Positions 1-8,558 of a DNA stretch of 64,000 nucleotides are shown here, piece by piece. The position numbers and the translations under genes are program-made. The first letter of the stretch is position 1. Every line of letters starts with the position of its first letter. The DNA is from RUG695 sp050943135 (lineage in GTDB: Bacteria; Planctomycetota; Planctomycetia; Pirellulales; Thermoguttaceae), in the NCBI GenBank assembly GCA_050943135.1, contig JBMNOP010000001.1, positions 124,001-188,000 of the forward strand, read 5' to 3'. The notes beneath the pieces were generated by a model that searched no databases, was not told the DNA's origin, and saw only the letters and a program-made list of their open reading frames with translations.

Positions 1-2
1 TG

Positions 3-308
3 AATCAATACCAGCAGAAGTTGGCCGATTCGGAGCACGAAGTTCGCCAAATGATCGAGGACGCCAGAGCCCAAGGCGAGCGGATCGGCGAGGGAATTGT
101 GGCCAAGGCAAGAGCCGAGGCCGAGGAAGAGCACAAAAGGGCTCTCAGAGAAATCGCGGCGGCCAGCGATAATGCCCAGGCAGATCTCGCGGCCAAAGGT
201 GCAGAGCTGGCAACAAGTCTTGCCGGGAAGATCCTCAAAGAACGAATCACTCCCGAAGATCATGTCAGCCTGATTCAGGATGTCCTGAAAGAGTTTTCCA
301 AGAATTAA
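3..308 (+). CDS. atpF: ATP synthase F0 subunit b, C-terminal part (partial)
   Basis: The frame is open from the left edge of the window and gives the last 101 residues of a protein that is almost wholly charged, Ala/Glu/Arg-rich helix, as in the dimeric peripheral stalk of F-type ATP synthase. The membrane-anchoring N-terminus lies outside the window. The end (KILKERITPEDHVSLIQDVL) resembles the delta-binding tail of subunit b. The identification rests mainly on position: atpH, atpA, atpG, atpD and atpC follow in the usual bacterial order. In the cell it would link F1 to the membrane sector. An 86-bp gap separates it from atpH. Confidence 0.88.
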   Translation, partial: NQYQQKLADSEHEVRQMIEDARAQGERIGEGIVAKARAEAEEEHKRALREIAAASDNAQADLAAKGAELATSLAGKILKERITPEDHVSLIQDVLKEFSKN

Positions 309-394
309 CATTTTACCATCATCGGCTTGTCGAACCCCGGTTTACCGCCTGGACGGGCGGTTAGCCGAAGTTCTGTCGGCTCCCCCATGTTGAG

Positions 395-1048
395 ATGCAA
401 GAGAATCGAAAAGAACAACATACCGCTTTCGCGGCCGAGTTCAACGCCGACGTCTCGCGCGAAAAGATCGCCGAGGTTTACGCTGAAGCGCTTGCCAGCG
501 CGTGCGATACGATGCACGCCGATTTCGATGCTGTTTTGGCGGAGTATGCTTCCCTCTTCGACGACGTGATCGCGTTGTGGCCGAAACTGGAAGACATCTT
601 CAATTCAGCTATGATTCCCGCCAAAGAGAAGGAGCGTATTCTGGGTGAAATTCTCGGTTCCTCCAGCAAAACGTTTCGGAATTTTCTCCTAACGGTTAAC
701 CGCCGCGGCCGTCTCGATCTTCTTCGGGACATCTATCGGCAGTGTCTCCTTCTTTCACAGAAGCGGCGTGGGTATGTTGCCGTTCAGATCACTACCGCCG
801 CACCGATGGACGATGCGACTCAGGAGGTTCTGGTTGACAGGCTTCGTGAGCTGGTTCACGGTGAGCCGGACATTCAGACCCATATCGATCCCGAAACGAT
901 CGGTGGGATCATCGTACGCGTCGGAGACACCATCTTTGACGCTTCTCTCGCAACCCAACTGAAAAACGTGCGCCAACAGATGATTAACAGGAGCGCTCAT
1001 GAAATTCAAAGCAGACGAAATAGCATCGGTAATCCAGAAGGAAATTGA
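395..1048 (+). CDS. atpH: ATP synthase F1 subunit delta
   Basis: The 217-residue product fits the OSCP/delta family, which caps the alpha3beta3 head and binds the subunit b stalk. The N-terminal helical bundle (about residues 20-125) contains the family-like stretch NFLLTVNRRGRLDLLRDI, and the C-terminal domain contains IDPETIGGIIVRVGDTIFDASL, close to the usual delta signature. At 217 residues it is longer than the common 175-185; the extra length is about 20 residues at the N-terminus and a C-terminal tail encoded within the start of atpA. The stop codon lies 50 nt inside atpA, so the two are probably translationally coupled. Confidence 0.93.
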   Translation: MQENRKEQHTAFAAEFNADVSREKIAEVYAEALASACDTMHADFDAVLAEYASLFDDVIALWPKLEDIFNSAMIPAKEKERILGEILGSSSKTFRNFLLTVNRRGRLDLLRDIYRQCLLLSQKRRGYVAVQITTAAPMDDATQEVLVDRLRELVHGEPDIQTHIDPETIGGIIVRVGDTIFDASLATQLKNVRQQMINRSAHEIQSRRNSIGNPEGN

Positions 1049-2513
1049 ACAGTTTGAATCCCATATCGACGTGCGCCAGGTCGGCCGCGTGATCGAGGTG
1101 GGTGACGGTATCGCTCAGGTTTACGGGCTGACCGGCGTCATGTCGGGGGAAATGCTCGAATTCCCCGGCGGTGTTCGAGGCCAGGCGTTCAACCTTGAAG
1201 AGAACAGTGTCGGTGTGATTATCCTCGGCGACTACCTGAAAATTCAGGAAGGCGACGAAGTTTGCACCACCGGCGAACTTCTACGGGTGCCGGTCGGTGA
1301 TGCGGTTCTCGGCCGTGTTATCGACCCGCTCGGTAATCCACTCGACGGCAAAGGTGCAATCGTGGCGACGGAATACCGTTTCGTTGAAGAGAATGCCCCG
1401 GGCGTTGCCGATCGTCAGCCGGTTCGTGAAGCCCTTCAGACCGGTATCAAGGCGATTGACTCGATGACGCCGATCGGGCGCGGTCAGCGCGAATTGATCA
1501 TCGGTGACCGGAAAACGGGCAAAACCCAGATCGGCGTCGATACGATCATCAACCAAAAAGGGAAGGACGTCAAATGCTTCTATGTCGCGGTCGGTCAGAA
1601 AGACTCGACGGTTGCGGGAATCATCAACACCTTTCAAGAACATGGCGCGATGGAATACACGACGGTTATCGTCGCCGGTGCCAGTTCTCCCGCCCCGTTG
1701 CAGTACATCGCGCCTTATGCCGGTACGTCGATGGCCGAATACTTTATGTACCAGGGGCAGCACGCGTTGATCGTCTACGATGACCTTTCGAAACAGGCGG
1801 CGGCCTATCGTGAACTTTCGTTGCTGATGCGCCGTCCCCCCGGGCGTGAGGCTTACCCGGGCGACGTCTTCTACTGCCACAGCCGTCTGCTTGAACGTTC
1901 GGCAAAACTTTCGGACGACCTGGGCGGTGGCTCTTTGACGAGCCTTCCGATCGTCGAAACCCAAGAAGGGGAAGTTTCCGCCTATATTCCGACGAACGTC
2001 ATCTCGATCACCGATGGGCAGATCTATCTGCAACCCGACCTCTTCTTCCGCGGCCAGCGCCCGGCCATGAACGTCGGTATTTCGGTCTCTCGTGTCGGCG
2101 GTTCGGCGCAGATCCCCGCGATGAAACAGGTCGCCGGCGGCCTTCGTCTTGACCTGGCTGCGTTCCGCGAACTGGAAGCTTTTGCTCAGCTCGGTTCTGA
2201 TCTTGATGCCGCGACTCAAGCCCGCCTTGACCGCGGTTATGCCATGAACGAGCTTTTGAAACAAGGTGTTTGTAAGCCGCTCGACGTGATCGATCAAGTC
2301 TTTGTGATTTACGCCGGTACCCATGGGTTTCTTGACGAAATTCCTCTCAAAAAGATCGGGGATTGGGAAATCGAGTTCCTGGCCTTTATCCATGACCGTA
2401 ACCAGGACCTTTGGGACAAGCTCAACGAGGCTCGGAAGCTCAGCCCCGAACTGAACGAGGAGATCGAAGCTGTGATCAAGGCTTTCAACGAAGAGTTTAA
2501 AAAAGGTCTCTGA
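999..2513 (+). CDS. atpA: ATP synthase F1 subunit alpha
   Basis: The 504-residue protein is full length for the non-catalytic nucleotide-binding alpha subunit. The Walker A loop GDRKTGKT lies at residues 169-176, and the alpha/beta family signature (AMNVGISVSRVGGSAQ) is present in the C-terminal half. The start is ATG with AGGAG just upstream, inside the end of atpH. The gene sits in the operon atpF-H-A-G-D-C, encoding the cytoplasmic F1 sector that makes ATP from the proton or sodium gradient. Nothing is unusual apart from the 50-nt overlap with atpH. Confidence 0.98.
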   Translation: MKFKADEIASVIQKEIEQFESHIDVRQVGRVIEVGDGIAQVYGLTGVMSGEMLEFPGGVRGQAFNLEENSVGVIILGDYLKIQEGDEVCTTGELLRVPVGDAVLGRVIDPLGNPLDGKGAIVATEYRFVEENAPGVADRQPVREALQTGIKAIDSMTPIGRGQRELIIGDRKTGKTQIGVDTIINQKGKDVKCFYVAVGQKDSTVAGIINTFQEHGAMEYTTVIVAGASSPAPLQYIAPYAGTSMAEYFMYQGQHALIVYDDLSKQAAAYRELSLLMRRPPGREAYPGDVFYCHSRLLERSAKLSDDLGGGSLTSLPIVETQEGEVSAYIPTNVISITDGQIYLQPDLFFRGQRPAMNVGISVSRVGGSAQIPAMKQVAGGLRLDLAAFRELEAFAQLGSDLDAATQARLDRGYAMNELLKQGVCKPLDVIDQVFVIYAGTHGFLDEIPLKKIGDWEIEFLAFIHDRNQDLWDKLNEARKLSPELNEEIEAVIKAFNEEFKKGL

Positions 2514-2549
2514 GGCCTGAATCCTTAACAGAGAGAGAAAAGCGAATCG

Positions 2550-3440
2550 ATGGCAAAAGCAAGAGCGCTTGACAAACGGCGTAGATCTATCCGGAACATC
2601 CGCAAAATCACGCGGACGATGGAGCTGGTGGCGACGGCGCAATTCCGCAAAGCTATGGAACGCGCCGTTTCGGCGGGGGCGTACACGCAGCGGATCGCGG
2701 CGTTGGCTATCAACCTGGCCCGTGCCGGTGCCTCGGTCTCCCATCCCCTTCTCGAAGAGCGGAAAACCAAGGAAGGCGCAGCGCTCCTCATCCTGACGGC
2801 CAACCGCGGGTTGTGCGGCGGATACAACTCCTCGATTCTCCGATTGGGGCACCATCGCGCCGACGAGCTGAAAGACGAATTCGGAAAGCTTCGAATTTTG
2901 GTCTCCGGTAAACGGGGGGTCTCCTATGCCAGGGATCGCCGTATCGAGCTGGCCGCCACTTACGATCAGTTCAACGATAAGCCCCAGCTCGACGAAGTCG
3001 AGAAGATCGCCGACTTTATCCTCACCGAATATCTCGCTGGGAACATTGATCGTTTTGACGTCGCCTACATGAAGTTCATCTCGGCCTCGAAGCAGGTCCC
3101 CGTTATTGAAACACTCCTTCCTCTTTCGGAATTGGCGACGGATTCGTCGACCGAAAGAGAAGGGAGTGTCGGTCCGAATATCGAGTACGAGTTCCTGCCG
3201 TCACCCGATTCGATTTTGGAAGAAGTCATTCCGACGGCGTTCCGCGCGAAGCTCTTTAAGTGTTTCCTCGACGCGGCGGTCGGCGAGCAAATAGCCCGCC
3301 GTATCGCGATGAAGGCCGCGACCGACAACGCCGATTCCATGATCGACATCCTTACCACCACCTATAACCGCGCCCGTCAGGGTCAGATTACCAATGAGAT
3401 TATCGAGGTGGTCAGCGGAGCCGGTGCGTTGCAGGGGTAA
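2550..3440 (+). CDS. atpG: ATP synthase F1 subunit gamma
   Basis: The 296-residue protein is the central rotor stalk of F1. The N-terminal helix (RRRSIRNIRKITRTMELVA), the Rossmann-like core motif TANRGLCGGYN and the C-terminal helix ending ARQGQITNEIIEVVSGAGAL are all typical of the family, whose terminal helices form the coiled coil inside the alpha/beta ring. The start ATG follows an AGAGAGAAA purine stretch. It lies 36 bp after atpA and 78 bp before atpD, the normal position in the operon. Confidence 0.97.
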   Translation: MAKARALDKRRRSIRNIRKITRTMELVATAQFRKAMERAVSAGAYTQRIAALAINLARAGASVSHPLLEERKTKEGAALLILTANRGLCGGYNSSILRLGHHRADELKDEFGKLRILVSGKRGVSYARDRRIELAATYDQFNDKPQLDEVEKIADFILTEYLAGNIDRFDVAYMKFISASKQVPVIETLLPLSELATDSSTEREGSVGPNIEYEFLPSPDSILEEVIPTAFRAKLFKCFLDAAVGEQIARRIAMKAATDNADSMIDILTTTYNRARQGQITNEIIEVVSGAGALQG

Positions 3441-3518
3441 CATACCGGTCGTGCTTTCGGTCTGACCAGACAATTTAACAATTCCTTCAACATATTCCCT
3501 CAACAGGCAATTTTAACG

Positions 3519-4979
3519 ATGAGTGTAACAGCAACGGAAAAAAATATCGGCCGGGTCACACGAGTGATCGGTTCCACATTCGATGCCGAGTTTGCGGAAG
3601 ACGCGCTGCCGGCAATTTACAACGCGGTGAAAATCGACGGTAAACAAGGTGATATGACGATTCACCTCACCGGTGAAATCCAGCAACACCTCGGCGGTGG
3701 CAGGGTTCGCTGTGTGGCGCTCGGAAGTACCGACGGTTTGGTCCGTGGAATGGAATGTGTCGATACCGGTGCTCCGGTGAAGGTTCCGGTTGGCAATGCC
3801 ACCCTCGGCCGCGTTTTCAATCTGCTTGGCGAACCGATCGACAAGGCCGGCGAGGTAGAAGCCGATGAGTATCGTCCGATTCACCAGCCTGCGCCGGAAC
3901 TTTCCGATCTTTCGACGAAGACCGAAATCTTCGAAACCGGGATCAAAGTCATTGACCTGCTGACCCCGTTCGTCCGCGGCGGAAAAGCCGGTCTGTTCGG
4001 CGGTGCCGGTCTGGGGAAAACGGTGATTCTTCAGGAACTGATTGCCCGTATTGCCAGTGCCCACGGCGGCGCTTCGGTATTCGCCGGTGTCGGGGAACGT
4101 ACCCGCGAAGGGAATGACCTCTGGCGCGAAATGAAAGAGGCCAAGATTGGGGATACCGGTCAGTCCGTCATCGACCGTACGACGATGGTTTTCGGTCAGA
4201 TGAACGAACCGCCGGGGGCTCGTCTTCGTGTTGCTCTTTCGGCGCTGACGATGGCCGAATATTTTCGGGACAACCTCGGAACCGACGTTCTGCTGTTCAT
4301 CGACAACATCTTCCGCTTCTCGCAGGCAGGTTCCGAAGTTTCGGCACTTCTCGGTCGTATGCCTTCGGCTGTCGGTTATCAGCCGACTCTGGCCTCGGAA
4401 ATGGGGCAGCTCCAGGAACGAATCGCTTCGACCAATAAGGGCGCAATCACCTCGGTGCAGGCCGTTTACGTGCCAGCCGACGACCCGACCGACCCAGCGC
4501 CGGCCACCGCATTCGGCCAGCTCGACGCATTTGTCTACCTGGAACGATCGATTTCCGAAAAGGGAATCTATCCCGCGGTCGACCCGTTGGCTTCGTCGAG
4601 CCGCGTTCTTGACCCGCAGTATGTTGGTCAACGCCACTATAACTGCGCACGACTCGTTCAGCAGACCCTACAGCGATACCGTGAGCTCCAAGACATCATC
4701 GCCATCCTTGGCGTCGATGAACTGAGCGAAGAAGACAAGCGTGTTGTCCATCGTGCCCGTCGCATGGAACGCTTCCTTTCGCAGCCGTTCCTGGTGGCCG
4801 AAGTTTTTACCGGCAAACCGGGTGAAATTACCCCGCTGGCAGACACCATCCGCTCCTTCGAAGAGATTGCCGCCGGCAAATGGGACCATCTTCCCGAACA
4901 GGCTTTTATGTATGTCGGCTCGATCGAACAAGCCGCCGAACAGAACGAACGGATGGAAGCCGAGGCGAGGAAAAAGTAG
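3519..4979 (+). CDS. atpD: ATP synthase F1 subunit beta
   Basis: The 486-residue catalytic subunit has Walker A GGAGLGKT at residues 161-168, the catalytic glutamate region GVGERTREGNDL (Glu about 193) and the Walker B stretch DVLLFIDNIFRF. The DELSEED-type loop is visible as DELSEEDKRVVHRARR near residue 405, the part that contacts gamma. It is somewhat longer than the roughly 465 residues usual for the family. A strong hairpin lies between this gene and atpC, which may help set the excess of beta over epsilon. Confidence 0.98.
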   Translation: MSVTATEKNIGRVTRVIGSTFDAEFAEDALPAIYNAVKIDGKQGDMTIHLTGEIQQHLGGGRVRCVALGSTDGLVRGMECVDTGAPVKVPVGNATLGRVFNLLGEPIDKAGEVEADEYRPIHQPAPELSDLSTKTEIFETGIKVIDLLTPFVRGGKAGLFGGAGLGKTVILQELIARIASAHGGASVFAGVGERTREGNDLWREMKEAKIGDTGQSVIDRTTMVFGQMNEPPGARLRVALSALTMAEYFRDNLGTDVLLFIDNIFRFSQAGSEVSALLGRMPSAVGYQPTLASEMGQLQERIASTNKGAITSVQAVYVPADDPTDPAPATAFGQLDAFVYLERSISEKGIYPAVDPLASSSRVLDPQYVGQRHYNCARLVQQTLQRYRELQDIIAILGVDELSEEDKRVVHRARRMERFLSQPFLVAEVFTGKPGEITPLADTIRSFEEIAAGKWDHLPEQAFMYVGSIEQAAEQNERMEAEARKK

Positions 4980-4992
4980 TTTCGTCGGTATG

Positions 4993-5020
4993 TTTCGGCC
5001 GCCGAAGGCGGCGGCCGAAA
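4993..5020 (+). terminator. Perfect 12-bp hairpin between atpD and atpC
   Basis: The sequence TTTCGGCCGCCG is followed by the loop AAGG and its exact reverse complement. It lies 13 bp after the atpD stop and 45 bp before the atpC start. The following sequence has only a short T run (CCGTTTTTG). It may be an attenuating partial terminator or an RNA-stabilising hairpin that lowers atpC relative to atpD. The structure is visible; the function is inferred. Confidence 0.6.
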
Positions 5021-5065
5021 CTCCGTTTTTGAAAATGATATCTTGGCGTAAACGAGTCATCTACG

Positions 5066-5464
5066 ATGAAGTGTATAGTTGTTACACCGGAAAAGACCGA
5101 GGTCGATCAGGAAACGTCCTTTGTAGTCATCCCACTTTACGATGGTGAATATGGAGTCGGTTTGGGGCACACCCCGGTCGTCGCCCGAATTGGTGCTGGC
5201 GAACTGAGAATTACGGCTCCCGACGGCACTAAATCGGTCTCCTTTATCGATGGCGGCTTCCTCGAGGTTTCCGGCGATGTTGTCTCGATTCTGACAAATC
5301 GATTCTTCCGTCCCGATGTGGTTTCGCTCGAAAGGGCTCGGGCGGATTTCGAAGCTGCCAAGGCGCTTCCGCAGTCGAATCCCGAACTGATCGCCATGCG
5401 CGAAAAAGCCTTTGTTTCCGCTCGCAGTATGATGGCGGTGGCCCGGAAATGGGGGAAGAAGTAA
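5066..5464 (+). CDS. atpC: ATP synthase F1 subunit epsilon
   Basis: The 132-residue product matches the epsilon subunit. The N-terminal beta-sandwich (about residues 1-85) includes PLYDGEYGVGLGHTPVVARIGAGEL, like the family pattern GxxGxLPxHxP, followed by a short C-terminal helical part from about residue 88. Epsilon links gamma to the c-ring and can inhibit ATP hydrolysis. It is the last gene of the operon and is followed by two hairpins, the second a good intrinsic terminator. Confidence 0.93.
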   Translation: MKCIVVTPEKTEVDQETSFVVIPLYDGEYGVGLGHTPVVARIGAGELRITAPDGTKSVSFIDGGFLEVSGDVVSILTNRFFRPDVVSLERARADFEAAKALPQSNPELIAMREKAFVSARSMMAVARKWGKK

Positions 5465-5481
5465 ACGTTCTCGTCCAGAGA

Positions 5482-5515
5482 AAAGCTCCTGAGGGGGTCT
5501 CTGAACGGGAGCTTT
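5482..5515 (+). terminator. Hairpin after atpC
   Basis: AAAGCTCC pairs with GGAGCTTT across an 18-nt loop, 17 bp after the atpC stop. There is no T run after it, so it may be a 3'-end protecting hairpin placed before the true terminator at 5539-5567. Confidence 0.5.
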
Positions 5516-5538
5516 CATGCTGATTTCAAAACGAGTAG

Positions 5539-5567
5539 AAAGGGGATTTTCAGGTTCCCCTTTTTTT
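5539..5567 (+). terminator. Intrinsic terminator of the ATP synthase operon
   Basis: AAAGGGGA and TCCCCTTT form an 8-bp stem with a 9-nt loop, and the right arm runs directly into a seven-T tract. It lies about 75 bp downstream of atpC and well before the next gene, the expected place for the end of the operon. Confidence 0.85.
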
Positions 5568-5901
5568 ATTTCGATCTATTTCGATTTTCAAACTCCCTTA
5601 CAACCTTTCTTACTGTAACATTCGGTTAATCTTACCTTCTGTTCGAGCGACGGCGACTCGAAGCCGATTAAAATACTGAGGCATCCGTCTCTACCGCTTT
5701 TGTTCTTCGGTCCGTTTCTTGTTCGGTTTTCGAAAGCCCGGCAAGACGGTCGAGTCGGCTTGGCTTTCCGGTCTCTTTCCGAACAGGTCAGAGGGGGTGG
5801 GAGCGGTGTTAGCTTTGCGTAGCGCTTTTTTAAGACCGTTTATCAAGACTCACCGCTCCGAAATCTCTGGCACGGATCGTGAGAATTGGCTAGAGTGTTC
5901 C

Positions 5902-6759
5902 GTGGCTTCCTTGAAAAGACAAATAGACAACTCCGAATCGCCTGTTCAGTCTCCCCTCGAAACTTATTTGCGGGAAATCAGTGGTACTCCGCTCCTGACG
6001 GCGACCGAGGAATATAATCTGGCGGTTGAGGTTGCCGGGGGTTCTCCGGAAGCGCGTGAAAAAATGATTCGGGCCAATCTGCGTCTGGTGGTGAATATTG
6101 CGCGGGCCTATACAGGGAAAGGTCTCTCGTTTCAAGATCTGATCGAAGAGGGGAATCTGGGGCTTCTGCGCGCGGTCGAAGGGTTCGACCCGACCGTGGG
6201 GACCCGCTTTTCGACCTACGCCAGTTATTGGATCAAGCAATCGATAAAGCGTGCACTGATTAACTGTTCCAAGGCGATTCGAATTCCGGCCTATATGGTC
6301 GAAATCCTCTCAAAGTGGCGTAAAGCCTCTGCCCACCTGGCTGAAGAATTGGGGCGGGCACCTTCTCAGGAAGAAGTCATTCACCGACTCGGGATTCCCC
6401 GAAAAAAACTTTCGATTATCAAAAAAGCCATCATGGTATACAATCTCACCCCCCAAACCGACCAAACCGATTCGGGCTGGTCGATCGGCGAGATGATCAG
6501 TGATGAGCGGATGCGCACCCCCGACGAAGAGACGGTCGATAGAGATAACCTGAACTTCGTGATGGACCAACTTGAAAAAATGGATCAGCGCGATGCGGCG
6601 GTCATTAAAATGCGTTTCGGTATCGGCGAATATGCTCCAAGGACACTTAAAGAGGTCGGTTCCGCGCTCGGACTGACCCGGGAACGGGTCCGCCAGATCG
6701 AGACGGACGCCCTGGCGCGCCTTGCCGAAATGCTCGACGGAACGTATCGTGCCGAATAA
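5902..6759 (+). CDS. RNA polymerase sigma-70 factor, RpoD/SigA-like
   Basis: With the GTG start at 5902 the protein has 285 residues; the frame stays open upstream to a TTG at 5719 but that part is not family-like. Region 1.2 (SPLETYLREI), region 2 (LVVNIARAYTGKGLSFQDLIEEGN, then GTRFSTYASYWIKQSIKRA), region 3 and region 4 with the helix-turn-helix (TLKEVGSALGLTRERVRQIE) are all present. Region 1.1 is absent. It would direct core polymerase to -35/-10 promoters such as those seen in this window. Planctomycetes carry several primary-like sigma factors of this length, so I do not assert that it is the sole housekeeping factor. The protease gene follows after 25 bp, probably in the same transcript. 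Confidence 0.88.
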   Translation: MASLKRQIDNSESPVQSPLETYLREISGTPLLTATEEYNLAVEVAGGSPEAREKMIRANLRLVVNIARAYTGKGLSFQDLIEEGNLGLLRAVEGFDPTVGTRFSTYASYWIKQSIKRALINCSKAIRIPAYMVEILSKWRKASAHLAEELGRAPSQEEVIHRLGIPRKKLSIIKKAIMVYNLTPQTDQTDSGWSIGEMISDERMRTPDEETVDRDNLNFVMDQLEKMDQRDAAVIKMRFGIGEYAPRTLKEVGSALGLTRERVRQIETDALARLAEMLDGTYRAE

Positions 6760-6784
6760 GGCCGCGTAAGGGAGAGCATCTGTT

Positions 6785-8203
6785 ATGCCTCGACGCAACA
6801 TTCTGTTCCTTATCTTCGTTTTTCTTCTTGGGTTCTTTGCCTCACAGTTTTCTTTACGCTCACGCACCTTTATGAAGGCGGTTCGGATTATCGAGAGAAA
6901 CGCTCTCGAAGAGGTCGACCGGCAACAACTCCTCGAGAGGGCGCTCGAGGGAATGGTTTCTCAGTCACCCTACTTTCCGTACACGGCATATCTTCCCCCG
7001 GAGGAAGGTGATGCTTACGAGGATGAAATTCAGGGGGTCTTTGCCGGGATCGGTGTTGGGGATTTTGCGTTTGATGAGCTGAGCGGGGAACTTTGGATCA
7101 CGCCGGTCTACAAGTCGCCGGCCTGGGAGGCAGGGCTACGTTTCGGCGACCGTATCGTGGCGATCAACGAGAAGAAAGTCGAAGGGTGCGATATTCCCGA
7201 TGTCCTCGAGCAGCTGCAGGGAGACATCGAAAGTTCCGTCCATCTTACGGTTCGACCTCGTAAAGAGGTTCTCAAACGATACGGCGGCCAAGGTGACAAA
7301 AGCACCGAACCGACAACGTGCGAGATTGACGTCAAACGCGGTTCGGTGCAGCTCGATATCGTTTGTGGATATCGGCGCAACGAGGAGGGGAAGTGGGTTT
7401 TTACGCTTGACGACCACCCAGAGATCGGCTATGTTCGCATTGAGCAGTTTACCGATGAAACTCCCTCACTCTTCGACGAGGTGCTCAAAGCATTGAAAAA
7501 GGAGAATATTGTTTCCCTCATTATCGACCTTCGCGGGAATCCGGGGGGCTTTTTGGACGCGGCCGTTTCGGTCTCGTCCAGGTTTCTTCCGAAAGGGACG
7601 GAAATCAGTACCATCCGAAAACGGGGTGGGGTCGTACAGCGCCGTCTCCTTGCCGAGGGGGGAGAGAAGTACGATTGGAAACTTGTCGTGCTGATCGACG
7701 ATGGAAGCGCCAGTGCTTCGGAAATCGTTTCGGGCGCACTGGTTGACAACGAGCGGGCCATATCGGTCGGAACCCGCTCTCATGGGAAAGGAACGGTTCA
7801 GGAACTCTACGCCCTTCCCCAAGATATGGGCATGATTCGTCTGACGTGTGCTTCTTTCAACCGGCCCAACGGCAAGCCGATCCACCGAACTGCCGAAGCA
7901 TCGGACGAGGACGATTGGGGAATATCACCTAGGCCGGAAAATATCGTCGAACTTGATGAGTATCAAACCGTTGCCGTCCGTCTTTCCAACGGCCTGCGTT
8001 CCCTTCCGCCGATTCCCGAAGATGAAATCGGCCCAATGACTCGTCTGATCTTCGACCGGGCCCGGAAGAGAGATATTTTCTCTTTTGATAAGGAACCGCA
8101 AACCGAGATTCCGAAAACCGACCGCGATTTTACGCAACCTGCGAGTGCCGACCCCCAGTTTCAAAGGGCGGTGGAAATTCTCACGAGCCAAGAAGAAGCA
8201 TAA
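6785..8203 (+). CDS. C-terminal processing peptidase, S41 family
   Basis: The 472-residue protein has an N-terminal membrane or signal segment (residues 5-22), a PDZ domain (about residues 80-150) and an S41 tail-specific protease domain. The catalytic Ser/Lys pair is visible: Ser310 in GSASASEIVSGAL and Lys335 in GTRSHGKGTVQ. The 25-residue spacing equals that of characterised CtpA enzymes. Such enzymes trim or degrade envelope proteins from the C-terminus outside the cytoplasm. It follows the sigma factor gene by 25 bp. The last 80 or so residues are a charged tail without recognised features. Confidence 0.93.
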   Translation: MPRRNILFLIFVFLLGFFASQFSLRSRTFMKAVRIIERNALEEVDRQQLLERALEGMVSQSPYFPYTAYLPPEEGDAYEDEIQGVFAGIGVGDFAFDELSGELWITPVYKSPAWEAGLRFGDRIVAINEKKVEGCDIPDVLEQLQGDIESSVHLTVRPRKEVLKRYGGQGDKSTEPTTCEIDVKRGSVQLDIVCGYRRNEEGKWVFTLDDHPEIGYVRIEQFTDETPSLFDEVLKALKKENIVSLIIDLRGNPGGFLDAAVSVSSRFLPKGTEISTIRKRGGVVQRRLLAEGGEKYDWKLVVLIDDGSASASEIVSGALVDNERAISVGTRSHGKGTVQELYALPQDMGMIRLTCASFNRPNGKPIHRTAEASDEDDWGISPRPENIVELDEYQTVAVRLSNGLRSLPPIPEDEIGPMTRLIFDRARKRDIFSFDKEPQTEIPKTDRDFTQPASADPQFQRAVEILTSQEEA

Positions 8204-8264
8204 GCCGGGAAAACGGAGTTCCCTAGCTCTTTTCAGAAAGCGTTGTTGCAAAACCGAAACGGAA

Positions 8265-8546
8265 CTATTTTCCGTCGCCGGGTGCGGTAAATCGGTAGAT
8301 GTTCCCCTCGGCGTCGGTCGATTCGACCGTTCCCGGATTTTCCCCGTTGCCGCCGAAAAAGATCGTTTCCTCGTTTCTGCTTTTCGGAGCGGAATCGGTT
8401 TGCCTGTTAAGACGTGGAAGAACGAAAAATGCGATTATTAAGATAAGGATTGGGTAGATCCAGGTCCGTGGACTTAGAAGATGCTGTAGGATCACTTTGC
8501 CGAGCGAGGGATCTTCGAGCGAGTTTTCGGGTTTGATGCCGTTCAT
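8265..8546 (-). CDS. Small single-pass membrane protein, unknown function
   Basis: The 93-residue product has a hydrophobic segment at about residues 29-45 (TWIYPILILIIAFFVLP) and polar ends, so it is probably a single-pass membrane protein with a small Gly/Asn/Asp-rich C-terminal domain. I do not recognise a family. It begins with ATG after AGAGGT and lies 12 bp downstream of the alpha/beta hydrolase gene, so the two are very likely co-transcribed. It may work with the hydrolase at the membrane, but that is only inferred from position. Confidence 0.65.
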   Translation of the reverse strand: MNGIKPENSLEDPSLGKVILQHLLSPRTWIYPILILIIAFFVLPRLNRQTDSAPKSRNEETIFFGGNGENPGTVESTDAEGNIYRFTAPGDGK

Positions 8547-8558
8547 TGTCGTAACCTC

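Noticed and set aside
1281..2855. Long minus-strand open frame (524 codons) opposite atpA
   Set aside because: It is a mirror of the atpA codon pattern, with Arg/Asp-rich composition and no recognisable domain.
5719..5901. TTG-started N-terminal extension of the sigma factor
   Set aside because: The 61 extra residues do not resemble region 1.1 or any sigma sequence; the GTG at 5902 fits relatives better.
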